Part shown: one piece after another, positions 32,741-42,421 of the stretch
Numbering within the stretch: the first letter of the stretch is position 1
Layout: each line of letters starts with the position of its first letter
Origin: Sulfurimonas aquatica
GTDB lineage: Bacteria; Campylobacterota; Campylobacteria; Campylobacterales; Sulfurimonadaceae
DNA: 64,000 nucleotides
Assembly: GCF_017357825.1 (NCBI RefSeq)
Contig: NZ_CP046072.1
Coordinates: forward strand, 868,001-932,000
Reading direction: 5' to 3'
The notes under the pieces: generated by a model
What the model saw: only the letters and a program-made list of their open reading frames with translations
The model's database searches: none
What the model was told of the DNA's origin: nothing
Program-made: the position numbers and the translations under genes

Positions 32741-32803
32741 TTTTCCTATTGGGCATATTTAATAGTAATTATACAAACTGAGTGAATCTAGAGCTAATAA
32801 ATG

Positions 32804-33493
32804 TTAAAGCTCTATTTTATATCCAACGCCAAAAACATTTTTTATAGTTCCCTCGGGAAGCTTCCTTCTTAAACCTTTGATAAGAGTTTTAAGAGCATCG
32901 CCTCTAGGTTCATCTGAGTCATACCATAACTCATAAATTATATCATCTGAGCTAAATATTTTGTTTATATTTGAAAATAGTAGACTTAAAAGTTCTATCT
33001 CTTTTCTTGTTAAAGTATCTACTACATCTTGATGCATCAACTGTTTGTTTTCTTGGTCCCAGTAGTATGAATCTTTCATTTTTATTATTGTGTTTGAAGT
33101 AATCGAAAAGTTATGTATCTCTTCTTGTGCCAACTCTATGGCACTTTTTAAGTCCGAGCGAGAAACAGGTTTAACAAGATATTTTGTCAGCTTTAACTCA
33201 CTCGCATTTAGAAGTGTTTCGACATCAGAGTTGGCAGTTAACATGATAGCTCTTGTTGTGTGATCACTCTCTCGTATCTTTTGAAGAAATTCAATCCCGC
33301 TCATCCCCGGTAGATTTATATCTATAATTAAAATTGTAGGATGCTTTGTTTTATAAATTCTAAGTGCATCTTGTGCATCTTTAGCCTCATAGATGGTATC
33401 AAAAAAACGTTTTAAATACTCTACATAGTTACGTCTTACTTCAGTTTCATCTTCTACATATAGAAGTTTATACATTGACTTTTTCTTTTCCAT
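32804..33493 (-). CDS. Response regulator with winged-helix output
   Basis: A 229-residue regulator taken from the ATG at 33493. Its AGGA overlaps the kinase stop five bases upstream; a longer frame from 33529 would overlap the kinase gene. The receiver has VEDETEVR, the acceptor Asp58 in LIIDINLPG and lysine in LVKPVS. The output domain is OmpR-like (LTRKEIELLSLLF, LKTLIKGLRRKL, GVGYKIEL). It pairs with the kinase directly upstream in a two-gene operon. Targets are not visible. Confidence 0.88.
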   Translation of the reverse strand: MEKKKSMYKLLYVEDETEVRRNYVEYLKRFFDTIYEAKDAQDALRIYKTKHPTILIIDINLPGMSGIEFLQKIRESDHTTRAIMLTANSDVETLLNASELKLTKYLVKPVSRSDLKSAIELAQEEIHNFSITSNTIIKMKDSYYWDQENKQLMHQDVVDTLTRKEIELLSLLFSNINKIFSSDDIIYELWYDSDEPRGDALKTLIKGLRRKLPEGTIKNVFGVGYKIEL

Positions 33494-33498
33494 TCTTC

Positions 33499-34215
33499 CT
33501 ACTCTTTTGGTAGTGCTATATAAAAACAACTACCATCATTTTGATTTTTAACATTCAAGGAGCCATCTAGGCGTTCATTTAGGATTTTTTTTGCCATATA
33601 GAGTCCTAATCCGGTCCCTTGCGACTTATGCTTCGTTGTATAATAAGGCTCAAAAATCTTACTCATAACACTTTTAGTAATACCACCAGCATTATCACAA
33701 ATAGCAATGAGATATTCACTTTCATTTTCAGTAAGTTCAAGCTCTATTTTTGCATTATAAGTGTTTCTGTTAAGTAGGGCATCTTTAGCATTGTTTAATA
33801 GTACAATTATTATCTGTTTTAATTCACCATGATAACATTCATGTTGAGCATCTATCATTAAGTTAGCCTTGAGTGTGATAGATTTCTCTTGTAGACCAGG
33901 CTTGAACATCTCTATTGCATCTTGTAGGGTTTCATTGAGGTTAGCTTTTGTTTTAAGAGTGTTTTGTGCAAAATAACCTCTGAAATCATCTATGGTATTT
34001 GACATGTATTTTGTAAGTGCTTCTATCTCTAAAAGTTTCTCTTCAATCAATGGTTCATTAATACCTTTATCATAAAGTATTTTATCTATCATACTTACTG
34101 AAGAGTTGATTTGAGAGAGTGGTTGTCTCCACTGATGTGCGATATTATCCATCATTGATTTGAGTGAATCTAACTTCTCAGCATCTATTTTTTCTCTTTG
34201 AATTTCATCAAACAT
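33499..34215 (-). CDS. Cytoplasmic histidine kinase without sensor domain
   Basis: A 238-residue kinase consisting of a dimerisation/phosphoacceptor domain (AHQWRQPLSQI, His27) and an HATPase domain (NNAKDALL, CDNAGGI, GTGLGLYMAKK). No membrane helix or PAS domain precedes the histidine, so the signal must come through a partner protein or another kinase. The AHQWRQPL type is common in Campylobacterota. It is co-transcribed with the response regulator, with a five-base gap. Confidence 0.88.
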   Translation of the reverse strand: MFDEIQREKIDAEKLDSLKSMMDNIAHQWRQPLSQINSSVSMIDKILYDKGINEPLIEEKLLEIEALTKYMSNTIDDFRGYFAQNTLKTKANLNETLQDAIEMFKPGLQEKSITLKANLMIDAQHECYHGELKQIIIVLLNNAKDALLNRNTYNAKIELELTENESEYLIAICDNAGGITKSVMSKIFEPYYTTKHKSQGTGLGLYMAKKILNERLDGSLNVKNQNDGSCFYIALPKE

Positions 34216-34359
34216 TACAAACTAAAACCTCATATTTTATAAAACTATAAGTATATTATAGCAAATATTATAAAAAATCCACTCAATATTTATAAGTATA
34301 GTGTATACTACAAATATATAAAATCAGATGAAATTTAATCTGCTATTAAAAGGGTAAAT

Positions 34360-34938
34360 ATGAGTAAAGAAGCAAACACAAAACCAGATAATGACATTTC
34401 ACAATTAGGGAATGTTGACCAGATAAGAGAGATACTTTTTGGTTCTCAGTCACGTGAACTAAAAGAAAAATTTGATAAAATTGAAGAGTCTATCAAGCTA
34501 ATGCATGATGAAATGCGTAAAAAACTAGAGCAAAATCAGCTTGACTTTAACTCTAAAATAGATGCAGAAATAGATGGTATATCTAGAAAAATTAAAAATA
34601 TGCTTTCAAAGCAACACGATGAATTCTCAGATGTTAGAGAGAGCGCGCTTAAGCAGGAAAAACGACTACAAACTTCTCTTGAAAATTTAGAAGAGGAACT
34701 TAACGCTAAACGCGAACAAGTTCAAAAACAACAAAATGAAAACAACTCTACACTTCGAAATCAAATGGATACTCTTAAAGATGAACTTATTGAAGTGTTA
34801 AACAGTAAAGTTTCTGAACTAGGAGAAGTGAAACTATCTCGTGATGATGCAGCTGAAATTATGATGGAAGCGGCTATGGCGATGAAAGGAACACAGATAA
34901 ATCAACAACTTTCAATGGCACAGATAGATACGAAATAG
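34360..34938 (+). CDS. Coiled-coil protein of the GTPase/OmpA operon
   Basis: A 192-residue soluble protein, mostly a long coiled coil (about 25-155). The start of the coil, VDQIREILFGSQSRELKEKF, is a motif I recall from coiled-coil proteins encoded beside OmpA proteins and Rab-like GTPases in other phyla; this is from memory. AAAGGG lies five bases before the ATG. The OmpA/roadblock gene starts six bases after its stop. Likely a structural or adaptor partner of the GTPase. Confidence 0.7.
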   Translation: MSKEANTKPDNDISQLGNVDQIREILFGSQSRELKEKFDKIEESIKLMHDEMRKKLEQNQLDFNSKIDAEIDGISRKIKNMLSKQHDEFSDVRESALKQEKRLQTSLENLEEELNAKREQVQKQQNENNSTLRNQMDTLKDELIEVLNSKVSELGEVKLSRDDAAEIMMEAAMAMKGTQINQQLSMAQIDTK

Positions 34939-34944
34939 TATACA

Positions 34945-36594
34945 ATGAAAGAAAATGAAGAGACTATATCTCAAGATAAGGCTTTAGAGGAAGCTCTTAA
35001 GCCAATAGTTAACTCTCTTATTGATAAAAATTATGAGACATCTCAAGATAAAATAGCATCTCAAATGGCACCTCTTATTGGTAGTGCTATTCGTGAGCAG
35101 ATAAGATCTCAAAAAGATGATGTAGTTGATGCCCTCTATCCTGTTTTAGGTAATATGATAAGTCGTTATGTGACTAAGACTTTAGAAGAGTTGTTAGAGA
35201 ACATAAATAAGCAGGTTCAAGAAGGTCTCTCCTTTGAAGCTCTTAAGCGAAAAGTACAGGCTAAGATTCAAGGTGTGAGTGAAACTGAGTTACTATTTTC
35301 ACAAAGTTCAACTTCTAATATTCAAGCCATACTTTTAATAGACAAAGAGACAGGTATAGTACTTGCACATGCCGAAAACCCTAACCATGCAGTAAGTGAA
35401 CCTGAAATGTTAGCCTCTATGATGACGGCTATTAGAAGCTTCGTTAATGATTGGGTAGAGCAGAGTGATACTCATCAAGAGCTCGGTGAGATAGATTATG
35501 GCGGTAACAAAATAATTCTTGAAGCAAGTGGCTATAGTTACCTCGCAGTTATTGTAAAAGGGGCGGCAAGTAAAACTACCTATGACATGATTAGGGGTAC
35601 ACTTGAGAAAGTCGTATTGGAGTATGGTGAAGAGATAAAAGCATTTAATGGAGACCTAGAGAGTTTTTCTAACCTTGAAGTTACTAGGGAGTTAGCTAAA
35701 GTCTTAGATACTAAGCAGGTAGAAGAAGAGCCAAAAGAAGCTAAAAAAATTCATCCACTTATATTTATATTGCCGATTCTTTTATTGATTTGGATAGCTT
35801 ATGCTATGTACAATAACTATCAAAATGATGCATTGCAAAGCCAAGCAAATGAACTACTCTATAAAACGCCACAACTTACATCTTTTCGAATAAATGCAAA
35901 CCTAAAAGATGAGCAATTTACCCTGAGTGGAGAAGTTCCATTCTCTTACCATAAGCAACTAGCTCAAAAACTTTTAACTGGCATAGATGGAATACAAGAA
36001 GTAAAAAATAATATAATTGTCACTTCTGGACTTAAAGACCCAATGCAAATTAGTGCTAATATAAACTATCTATTATCTGGACTTAATACTCAAGAGGGGA
36101 TAAACATTGATTATTATTACGACTATGACAATGTCACACTCATTGGTAATGTTTGGAGTAGTAACTATAAAGATAAAGTTTTAAATGCCATACAAAAGAT
36201 AGATGCACAGATGAGCATAAAAGATGAAATTAAAGTTGTTCCACCAAAATTAGATAAGAGTATTTACTTTGATAAAGGCTCATCAAGCCTTACAAAAGAA
36301 GCTCATACATCTTTAATAGAGATAATAATACTTTTAGAAAAGTTAAAGGGTGATGGTTTGATAACAATTACATCTTATAGTGACTTGATTGGTTCAGTAA
36401 AACGTAACCGTGAGCTCTCTGAACAAAGAACTAGAAATATACTGAACTATCTTCAAGAAGAGGGAAAACTTAAAAATGAGTTTCTTCTTATAAATAAAGA
36501 GACCCCGCCAGAGGGAGTTGATCCAAGTGTGGATCCAGAGAAGGCGAGATGTGTCATAATCTCGTATAAAAAGGGAATAAATGATAGCATATAA
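34945..36594 (+). CDS. Inner-membrane protein with roadblock-like, BON-like and OmpA domains
   Basis: A 549-residue protein. Residues 60-120 (VVDALYPVLGNMISRYV, LSFEALKRKVQAKIQGVSE) form a conserved basic helical region. Residues 121-240 (AILLIDKETGIVLAHA; YLAVIVKGA) look like a roadblock/LC7-type domain, the usual partner of MglA-like GTPases. One membrane helix follows (HPLIFILPILLLIWIAYAMY, 270-289), then a BON-like domain (305-360) and a C-terminal OmpA domain (SIYFDKGSSSL; RNRELSEQRTRNIL). So the GTPase-binding part is cytoplasmic and the OmpA part reaches peptidoglycan. It overlaps the GTPase gene by 14 bp. Confidence 0.75.
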   Translation: MKENEETISQDKALEEALKPIVNSLIDKNYETSQDKIASQMAPLIGSAIREQIRSQKDDVVDALYPVLGNMISRYVTKTLEELLENINKQVQEGLSFEALKRKVQAKIQGVSETELLFSQSSTSNIQAILLIDKETGIVLAHAENPNHAVSEPEMLASMMTAIRSFVNDWVEQSDTHQELGEIDYGGNKIILEASGYSYLAVIVKGAASKTTYDMIRGTLEKVVLEYGEEIKAFNGDLESFSNLEVTRELAKVLDTKQVEEEPKEAKKIHPLIFILPILLLIWIAYAMYNNYQNDALQSQANELLYKTPQLTSFRINANLKDEQFTLSGEVPFSYHKQLAQKLLTGIDGIQEVKNNIIVTSGLKDPMQISANINYLLSGLNTQEGINIDYYYDYDNVTLIGNVWSSNYKDKVLNAIQKIDAQMSIKDEIKVVPPKLDKSIYFDKGSSSLTKEAHTSLIEIIILLEKLKGDGLITITSYSDLIGSVKRNRELSEQRTRNILNYLQEEGKLKNEFLLINKETPPEGVDPSVDPEKARCVIISYKKGINDSI

Positions 36595-37081
36595 AGTAGT
36601 TATGGTTGGAGACTTTGGTGTTGGTAAAACAAGCTTGGTCCGCCGTATTGTAGATAATAGCTTTAGTGATGAGTATCTCAGCACAATTGGCGTTTCAATA
36701 TCAAAAAAAAATTTAGATAATGCAACTCTAATGCTATGGGATATTGAAGGACATACAGAGTTTAAACCAATATTTAAACAGTATTTACTGGGTTCTAAAG
36801 GCTTTATAATAGTCGCAGATATTACTCGTGAAAATACTATAGAATCTATAAAAAGGCATATAGAACTCTGTCACTCCATTATGCCTGGTTCACCAATCTG
36901 TGTGGCCCTTAACAAGTGTGATATGAAACATGATGTGTCTGAGGAAAATAGACAAGAGTTAAAAAAACTTAGTGAAACTATTGTTGATATCTACTTTACT
37001 TCTGCTAAAAATGGGGACTCTGTTTTAGAAATATTTACTGCATTAAATGATAGTATAGCCACACAAATAAAGAAAAGATAA
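36581..37081 (+). CDS. Ras/Rab-like small GTPase
   Basis: A 166-residue small GTPase. G1 is GDFGVGKT (10-17), G2 Thr35 in LSTIGVS, G3 DIEGH (54-58), G4 NKCD (111-114) and G5 SAK (141-143). In G3 the Ras catalytic glutamine position is histidine and the preceding residues read IEG instead of TAG, so hydrolysis may be slow or depend on a partner. Its ATG overlaps the OmpA/roadblock gene, and its stop overlaps the diguanylate cyclase gene (TAATG), so all are co-translated. It probably acts as a switch between the envelope protein and downstream output. Confidence 0.9.
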   Translation: MIAYKVVMVGDFGVGKTSLVRRIVDNSFSDEYLSTIGVSISKKNLDNATLMLWDIEGHTEFKPIFKQYLLGSKGFIIVADITRENTIESIKRHIELCHSIMPGSPICVALNKCDMKHDVSEENRQELKKLSETIVDIYFTSAKNGDSVLEIFTALNDSIATQIKKR

Positions 37082-38304
37082 TGGAGATGATTACTAAGCT
37101 CATTTGTGAGAAAAATAAAATATCTTATGTGGTTTTTGACAAAAAATTCCTTATAAAAGATTTTAACTCTTCACTTGAGCTTATAGTAGATGAACCAGAT
37201 AATTTAAAGCAAGCAACAGATATACGAGAGGTTATGTGGGAGTTTGTTGGTTTAGAAAACCGCATGGAAGAACTCTATAGTGGGCTTGAGAGTGTTATCC
37301 ATTTTCCGATGATAAAAAAAGATGAGAACTATTATGACCTTGATGTTGAAACATATATCAATGAAGAGAATGAAAGAGTTTTTATCGCTTATCTTATACA
37401 AAAACCTAAAGAGTCTCTTGGTTATATAAATATGATAAAAGAGATAAATAGACGAACACTTATCTTAGAGAGTGATGATAAAAAAAATCAAGAAGAACAC
37501 TATAATCTTATTAATAAAAAATTACTTAGTTTTAATGTTGATATGGATGGGATCATAACACTTAGCAATGATGCATTTTCTTATTTTTTTGACCTCTCAA
37601 GTGATCAAATTTTAGGAAAGCATTTCTCCTACTTTTTTAAAGCAAGAGATCTCACCTTACATGGAAACACAAGTATTATTTTTAATGCAATTAACCAAAA
37701 AGAGGAGATTATCTCTTTTCATGCTAATATTATTCCCTTAGCAAAAGAGGGGATAACTTATGAAAATATCATTATCTGTCAAGATGTAACTTATCTTAAG
37801 CGCATAGAAAAAGAGTTAGTGTTCGCCGCAAGTCACGATAGTCTCACAGGACTTGCAAACCGTTCTCAACTTTTAAAAAAAATGGATAGATCAATTACTA
37901 AACGAAATGGAGTTTTAGGTAATTTTTCGATCTGTTGTATTGATTTAGATAAATTTAAGCCAGTTAATGACAACTATGGACACCATGCAGGAGATATGTT
38001 ACTCAAGCATATTGCAAAAGTACTTACAGATTTCGTACGTAAAAAAGATATGGTTGCGCGTATAGGTGGTGATGAATTTGTTATATTTTTTGATTCTTTA
38101 AGTGAAAAAAAATCTCTTTGTAAAATGATAGAAAGAATAGAAGAACTTCCATCTAAAAAACCTTTTATATACAGTGAAGAAGATATTATTGAGTTTTCTT
38201 TTAGTTTAGGTGTTGCCTCATTTCCTAGAGATGCTAAGGACTCTCAGACACTTTTAAATGTTGCTGATAAAGCTATGTATATGTCAAAGAAGAGTGAGCA
38301 TTAA
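37081..38304 (+). CDS. Diguanylate cyclase (PAS-GGDEF)
   Basis: A 407-residue cytoplasmic enzyme making cyclic di-GMP. The N-terminal region has a PAS-like segment (VDMDGIITLSNDAFSYFF) and the C-terminus a GGDEF domain with the intact active site RIGGDEFVIFF (near 327-333) and an RKKD inhibitory site five residues before it. No EAL domain is present. Its start overlaps the GTPase stop. Together the unit suggests that the GTPase/roadblock state controls c-di-GMP, but the link is only genetic. Confidence 0.9.
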   Translation: MEMITKLICEKNKISYVVFDKKFLIKDFNSSLELIVDEPDNLKQATDIREVMWEFVGLENRMEELYSGLESVIHFPMIKKDENYYDLDVETYINEENERVFIAYLIQKPKESLGYINMIKEINRRTLILESDDKKNQEEHYNLINKKLLSFNVDMDGIITLSNDAFSYFFDLSSDQILGKHFSYFFKARDLTLHGNTSIIFNAINQKEEIISFHANIIPLAKEGITYENIIICQDVTYLKRIEKELVFAASHDSLTGLANRSQLLKKMDRSITKRNGVLGNFSICCIDLDKFKPVNDNYGHHAGDMLLKHIAKVLTDFVRKKDMVARIGGDEFVIFFDSLSEKKSLCKMIERIEELPSKKPFIYSEEDIIEFSFSLGVASFPRDAKDSQTLLNVADKAMYMSKKSEH

Positions 38305-38326
38305 AAAGTATGATGTATAATACTTT

Positions 38327-41300
38327 ATGATTAAATATATACAATACTTTATAGAAAACACAAGACTTAACTATGCTGTTCTAGTTTTTTTAGCATACTT
38401 AGGCATACAAGCTTACATAGATATTCCCAAAGAGATATTTCCCAATGTTGAACTTGACAAAATAAGTGTTAGAGGTACTTATGCAGGTGCTAGTGCATCA
38501 AACATGGAAAAAATGGCTGTTCGAGAGATCGAAGATGGAGTCAGTAATATAAGTGGTATAGATAAAACGGAGACTACTATAGCTCCAGGTGCATTTACTA
38601 TGACACTTACTCTCAATGAAAATGCAAATAAAATAAATATTTTAAATAATGTCAAAGATGCAATTGCCCTAACAAAACAGTATCTCCCCTCAGATATGAA
38701 CGAGCCAACGGCCACCATTATAGACAGAAACAGGCCCCTTGTAAAACTCTCAGTTTCATCTAAAAATCTTTCACGTGGAGAACTCACTGAAGTTGCCAAA
38801 GAGATAAAATCTAAAATTTCCAAGATAAAAGAGATAAGCGATGTGACAATTAGAGGGGACTCTGACCAAGAAGTTTCCATAAAGATAAACTCCCAAGCCA
38901 TAATAGCCTATGGGATAAATCCTGCAAGTGTGATAAGCGCTATCTCAAACCTCTCATATATTTTCCCAATAGGAAATATAGAACAAAAGGGCAACTTCGC
39001 ATTTATCTCCACGGTTAATGGCAAGGCAGATGTTTTAGCATGGCAAGAGAGTATACTAAACATTGAGTCTAAGTACATACGTCTTGGAGACATTGCAAAA
39101 GTTGAGATAATATATCCACAAACAACAACGCTCTCCTCTTTTAATAATAACGCGACATTAACGCTAGTCATCTCTAAAAGTGAAAAAGGAAACTCTCTAG
39201 AGCTCTCTAAAGAGCTTAAAAATTATGTTGAAAAAATATCTAAAAATTATGAGGATGTGAATTTTAACTTTTACGAAGATAGCTCAAAGCCAATTAAAAA
39301 TCGTTTAGATACTGTTATATCAAACTTAATGTTTGGGCTTATTCTTGTTTTCTTAGCACTCTTTATATTAATAAATCTTCGTATAGCATTTATCGTTTCG
39401 CTGGGTATTCCATTCTCATTTATTATAGGCTTGCTCTTTATCTATCACATGGGCTACTCTATAAACATAGTCTCGCTTTTAGGAGCACTGATCGTCATAG
39501 GAATAGTCGTTGATGATGCTATTGTTGTTGGTGAAAATATCCAACGCCATATTGACGAGGGTATGGAGATTAAAGAGGCATCTATAGTTGGTGTTAAGGA
39601 GATGATGCTACCCGTATCACTTGCAACTATTACCACCGCAGCTGCATTTTTACCGATGTTTCTAATGCAAGGTGAGATTGCACTCTTTTTGATTTTGGTG
39701 CCTATAGTGGTCGTTATGATACTTTTAGGCTCACTTATCGAGAGTTTTTTCTTCTTGCCACTTCATGCAAGAGAACTTTTAAAAAAGAGTAACAACCTTG
39801 TTGATTGGAAAGGTTTTCAAAATTTTTATATGAGGGTTTTAGCTTTTCATATACACTATAAAAAAACATTCTTACTTACATTTTTAGTTATTATCCCTAT
39901 AGTGACAGTTTTTACTGCAAAGTCTATGAAGTTCCAGTTTTTTCCAAATTTTGATGGAAACAATCTTTATGTGAGTGCAAAACTTGATATAAACACTCCT
40001 ATAGAAGAGACTTTTTTAATAGCAAAAGAGATAGAAGCAGAGCTAATGAAGCATGCTGAAGAGTTCTCTTTAAAGTCGACGTCTTCGACTACTGGTTATA
40101 GACGAAGTCTTTCAGGTGAGACAGAGTTTAACAACAATGTTTTTTACATAACTATGGAGCTTTATGATAAGCAAGAAGAGAATTTTATAAATGCATATAT
40201 TAACCCTCTACTCAATTTTAGTTTCGACTTTGATAACCCTGAAAAAATACGTGAAAAAAAGACGTTTGAGCTCTCTCCTCGAGCTAGAGAAATAGTAGAG
40301 CCCTTTAGAGAGAAGTACAAGATGCTCGAGCTTGGCGTTATGGAAGATAAACCAGGGCTTATAAGAAGCGATATACAAGTAAACCTCTCTGGAGCAGATG
40401 ATGAACTTTTAGAGAGAAGTATAAAAAAACTAGAAAATGAGATATCACAAATTGAGGGAATATCTAACTTTAGTGACAATATTAAGTATGGAAAATTAGA
40501 ATACAAAATAGAGATAAATAATTATGGTGAGAGTTTAGGGCTTAGTGAAGCTTCCATCTCTAAAGTACTGAGTGATTATTTCTTAGAACGCAGACAATCC
40601 ACAACTTTTAATGTCAATGGCATCATGGAGATAAAAACGCAAGACTTAGCTAAGGATGAAACGCAGACATTTCTTGATTTTAACATTGCAGTTGGTGATG
40701 GTAGATATGTCAGACTGAGTGATGTTGCAAATATAAAAGAGATACGAGACTATGAAAAGATAGATAAACTCAATGGAAATATTGTAAAAACAGTCTATGC
40801 AAACGTAGATAAAAGAAAAATAACTCCTGATGAAATTTTAGAAATTTTAGAACCTACGTTTACAGAGATATCAGCTTTAGGCATAGAAGTAAACCTACTT
40901 GGCGAAAAAGAGAAAAATAAACAACTAGCAGGCGACATGAAAAAGAGTGTGATTTTGGCAATATTTTTGATATTTATAACGCTACTTTTAATCTTTTCAA
41001 AAATTAAATACGTTTTAATGGTTATGAGCGTGATACCACTTTCCATTCTTGGAGCACTTCTTGGGCATAAACTTCTAGGTATGCCACTTACTATGCCTTC
41101 TATAATCGGGATATTAGGATTGGCTGGCGTTGTAATAAATGATGGAATAATAATGCTCGATTTTCTTCATGGAACACATAAAAGTGAAGAGTTTTTTACT
41201 AGAGCAAAGCATAGACTTCGTCCAATTTTAATCACTTCTATCACAACATTTTTGGGACTGTTTACTCTTATTTTTTATGCTAGTGGACAAGCTGTAATTC

Positions 41301-41428
41301 TTCAACCAATTGCAATCTCTATAGGCTTTGGTTTGGTATGGGGAACATTATTAAATCTTATCTATTTACCGACTCTCTACGCCATGGTAAATGGGATAAA
41401 AAATTACAAGCCTTTAAGAGTAGGTTAA
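38327..41428 (+). CDS. RND-family efflux transporter (AcrB-like)
   Basis: A 1033-residue inner-membrane pump of the HAE/heavy-metal superfamily with two sets of membrane helices around two periplasmic loops. Typical parts are IKYIQYFIENTRLNYAVL at the start, IVVDDAIVVGENIQRHI (the proton-relay Asp pair in TM4) and GILGLAGVVINDGIIMLDF in the second half. No membrane-fusion partner or outer-membrane channel gene is adjacent, which is unusual for this class. Substrate is unknown. It lies 22 bp after the diguanylate cyclase gene and may be read through from it. Confidence 0.9.
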   Translation: MIKYIQYFIENTRLNYAVLVFLAYLGIQAYIDIPKEIFPNVELDKISVRGTYAGASASNMEKMAVREIEDGVSNISGIDKTETTIAPGAFTMTLTLNENANKINILNNVKDAIALTKQYLPSDMNEPTATIIDRNRPLVKLSVSSKNLSRGELTEVAKEIKSKISKIKEISDVTIRGDSDQEVSIKINSQAIIAYGINPASVISAISNLSYIFPIGNIEQKGNFAFISTVNGKADVLAWQESILNIESKYIRLGDIAKVEIIYPQTTTLSSFNNNATLTLVISKSEKGNSLELSKELKNYVEKISKNYEDVNFNFYEDSSKPIKNRLDTVISNLMFGLILVFLALFILINLRIAFIVSLGIPFSFIIGLLFIYHMGYSINIVSLLGALIVIGIVVDDAIVVGENIQRHIDEGMEIKEASIVGVKEMMLPVSLATITTAAAFLPMFLMQGEIALFLILVPIVVVMILLGSLIESFFFLPLHARELLKKSNNLVDWKGFQNFYMRVLAFHIHYKKTFLLTFLVIIPIVTVFTAKSMKFQFFPNFDGNNLYVSAKLDINTPIEETFLIAKEIEAELMKHAEEFSLKSTSSTTGYRRSLSGETEFNNNVFYITMELYDKQEENFINAYINPLLNFSFDFDNPEKIREKKTFELSPRAREIVEPFREKYKMLELGVMEDKPGLIRSDIQVNLSGADDELLERSIKKLENEISQIEGISNFSDNIKYGKLEYKIEINNYGESLGLSEASISKVLSDYFLERRQSTTFNVNGIMEIKTQDLAKDETQTFLDFNIAVGDGRYVRLSDVANIKEIRDYEKIDKLNGNIVKTVYANVDKRKITPDEILEILEPTFTEISALGIEVNLLGEKEKNKQLAGDMKKSVILAIFLIFITLLLIFSKIKYVLMVMSVIPLSILGALLGHKLLGMPLTMPSIIGILGLAGVVINDGIIMLDFLHGTHKSEEFFTRAKHRLRPILITSITTFLGLFTLIFYASGQAVILQPIAISIGFGLVWGTLLNLIYLPTLYAMVNGIKNYKPLRVG

Positions 41429-41476
41429 ATAACTTTCCCCTATTATGGTGTAATCTAAAATACTGGAGAGTTATTA

Positions 41477-42409
41477 ATGTTTTATAGTGTGAAAAAGACC
41501 TATTTACTTTTTTTACTTTTACTTTCATCAATTTTTATAATGAGTGGATGCGCTAAAAGTCAGATTTTGTTAAATACCTATGTTGGTCCCAAGAAACCCA
41601 AAGAAGTTACTCAAATGCTTGACAATAGTGACTCATCGTCTGGATACTTAGAAATAGAACTGGTGCATACTATTTTAAGTGCAGATGGAATTATCTCTGA
41701 TAAGTCATTTGAAAGTAAACTTCTCTCGAGTCTTAAAAAGTTTATCACCCAAACAAACTTTATCTCTGTGAGTGAAGTTGAAGACAACAGTAATATGTCA
41801 CTTGATATGAGAGTTTTAGTCTTTAACTATAAAGAGAGTACAAACAGTATTGATGGACTTATCGGTGTTGAATTTAACATTCGTAAAGATGGAACCGTTT
41901 TTTATACACAAAACTATAAACATAACATTAAACGCTACTCAAAAGCTGGAAAACAAGGACTCCCATCAAAAGGTGAACTATTCTCAGAGGCAGCGGATTA
42001 TCTCGCTAAAAAACTTATAAAAGATATCTCTCCAATGCAAACGCGTAAACTTGTCGAGCTAATGCCACTTCCATCTTCTTTAGAGTATACGATAGCGTAT
42101 GCAAAGAGGCAAAACTTTGAGGGTGCTATAAAGGGGATGAAAACGTATCAAGGAGAAAAAACTGCTGAGTACTATTTCAATTTTGGCGTTTATTGTGAGG
42201 CTTTAGCTTCCCAAACAGACGACTTAGCACTGCTTACAAAGGCAAACGAGTATTACGAAAAGGCGATGGAGCTTAGTCAAGGGGATAATGAGATTATAAT
42301 CAAAGGCAAAGCAAAGTTTGATAAGTACTATAAGATAATCCAAAAAGTTGCTGATCAAAAAGCTAAAAATGCTGAAAAAGATAATAACAGCATGTTCCAA
42401 ATATTATAA
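41477..42409 (+). CDS. Envelope lipoprotein with TPR-like C-terminus
   Basis: A 310-residue protein with a lipoprotein signal (LLSSIFIMSGC). Residues 50-190 form a mixed alpha/beta region (LEIELVHTILSADGIISD, GLIGVEFNIRKDGTVFYT) typical of periplasmic lipoproteins that bind other secretory proteins. The C-terminus (SSLEYTIAYAKRQNFEGAI; YYFNFGVYCEAL; YYEKAMELSQ) looks like TPR helices. No family name is recognised. GGAG lies eight bases before the ATG. First of three adjacent envelope genes. Confidence 0.7.
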   Translation: MFYSVKKTYLLFLLLLSSIFIMSGCAKSQILLNTYVGPKKPKEVTQMLDNSDSSSGYLEIELVHTILSADGIISDKSFESKLLSSLKKFITQTNFISVSEVEDNSNMSLDMRVLVFNYKESTNSIDGLIGVEFNIRKDGTVFYTQNYKHNIKRYSKAGKQGLPSKGELFSEAADYLAKKLIKDISPMQTRKLVELMPLPSSLEYTIAYAKRQNFEGAIKGMKTYQGEKTAEYYFNFGVYCEALASQTDDLALLTKANEYYEKAMELSQGDNEIIIKGKAKFDKYYKIIQKVADQKAKNAEKDNNSMFQIL

Positions 42410-42421
42410 ACAAGGTAATAG

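Noticed and set aside
33494-33529. Twelve-residue longer start of the response regulator
   Set aside because: It would overlap the kinase gene and lacks a ribosome binding site; the ATG at 33493 has AGGA and follows the kinase stop.
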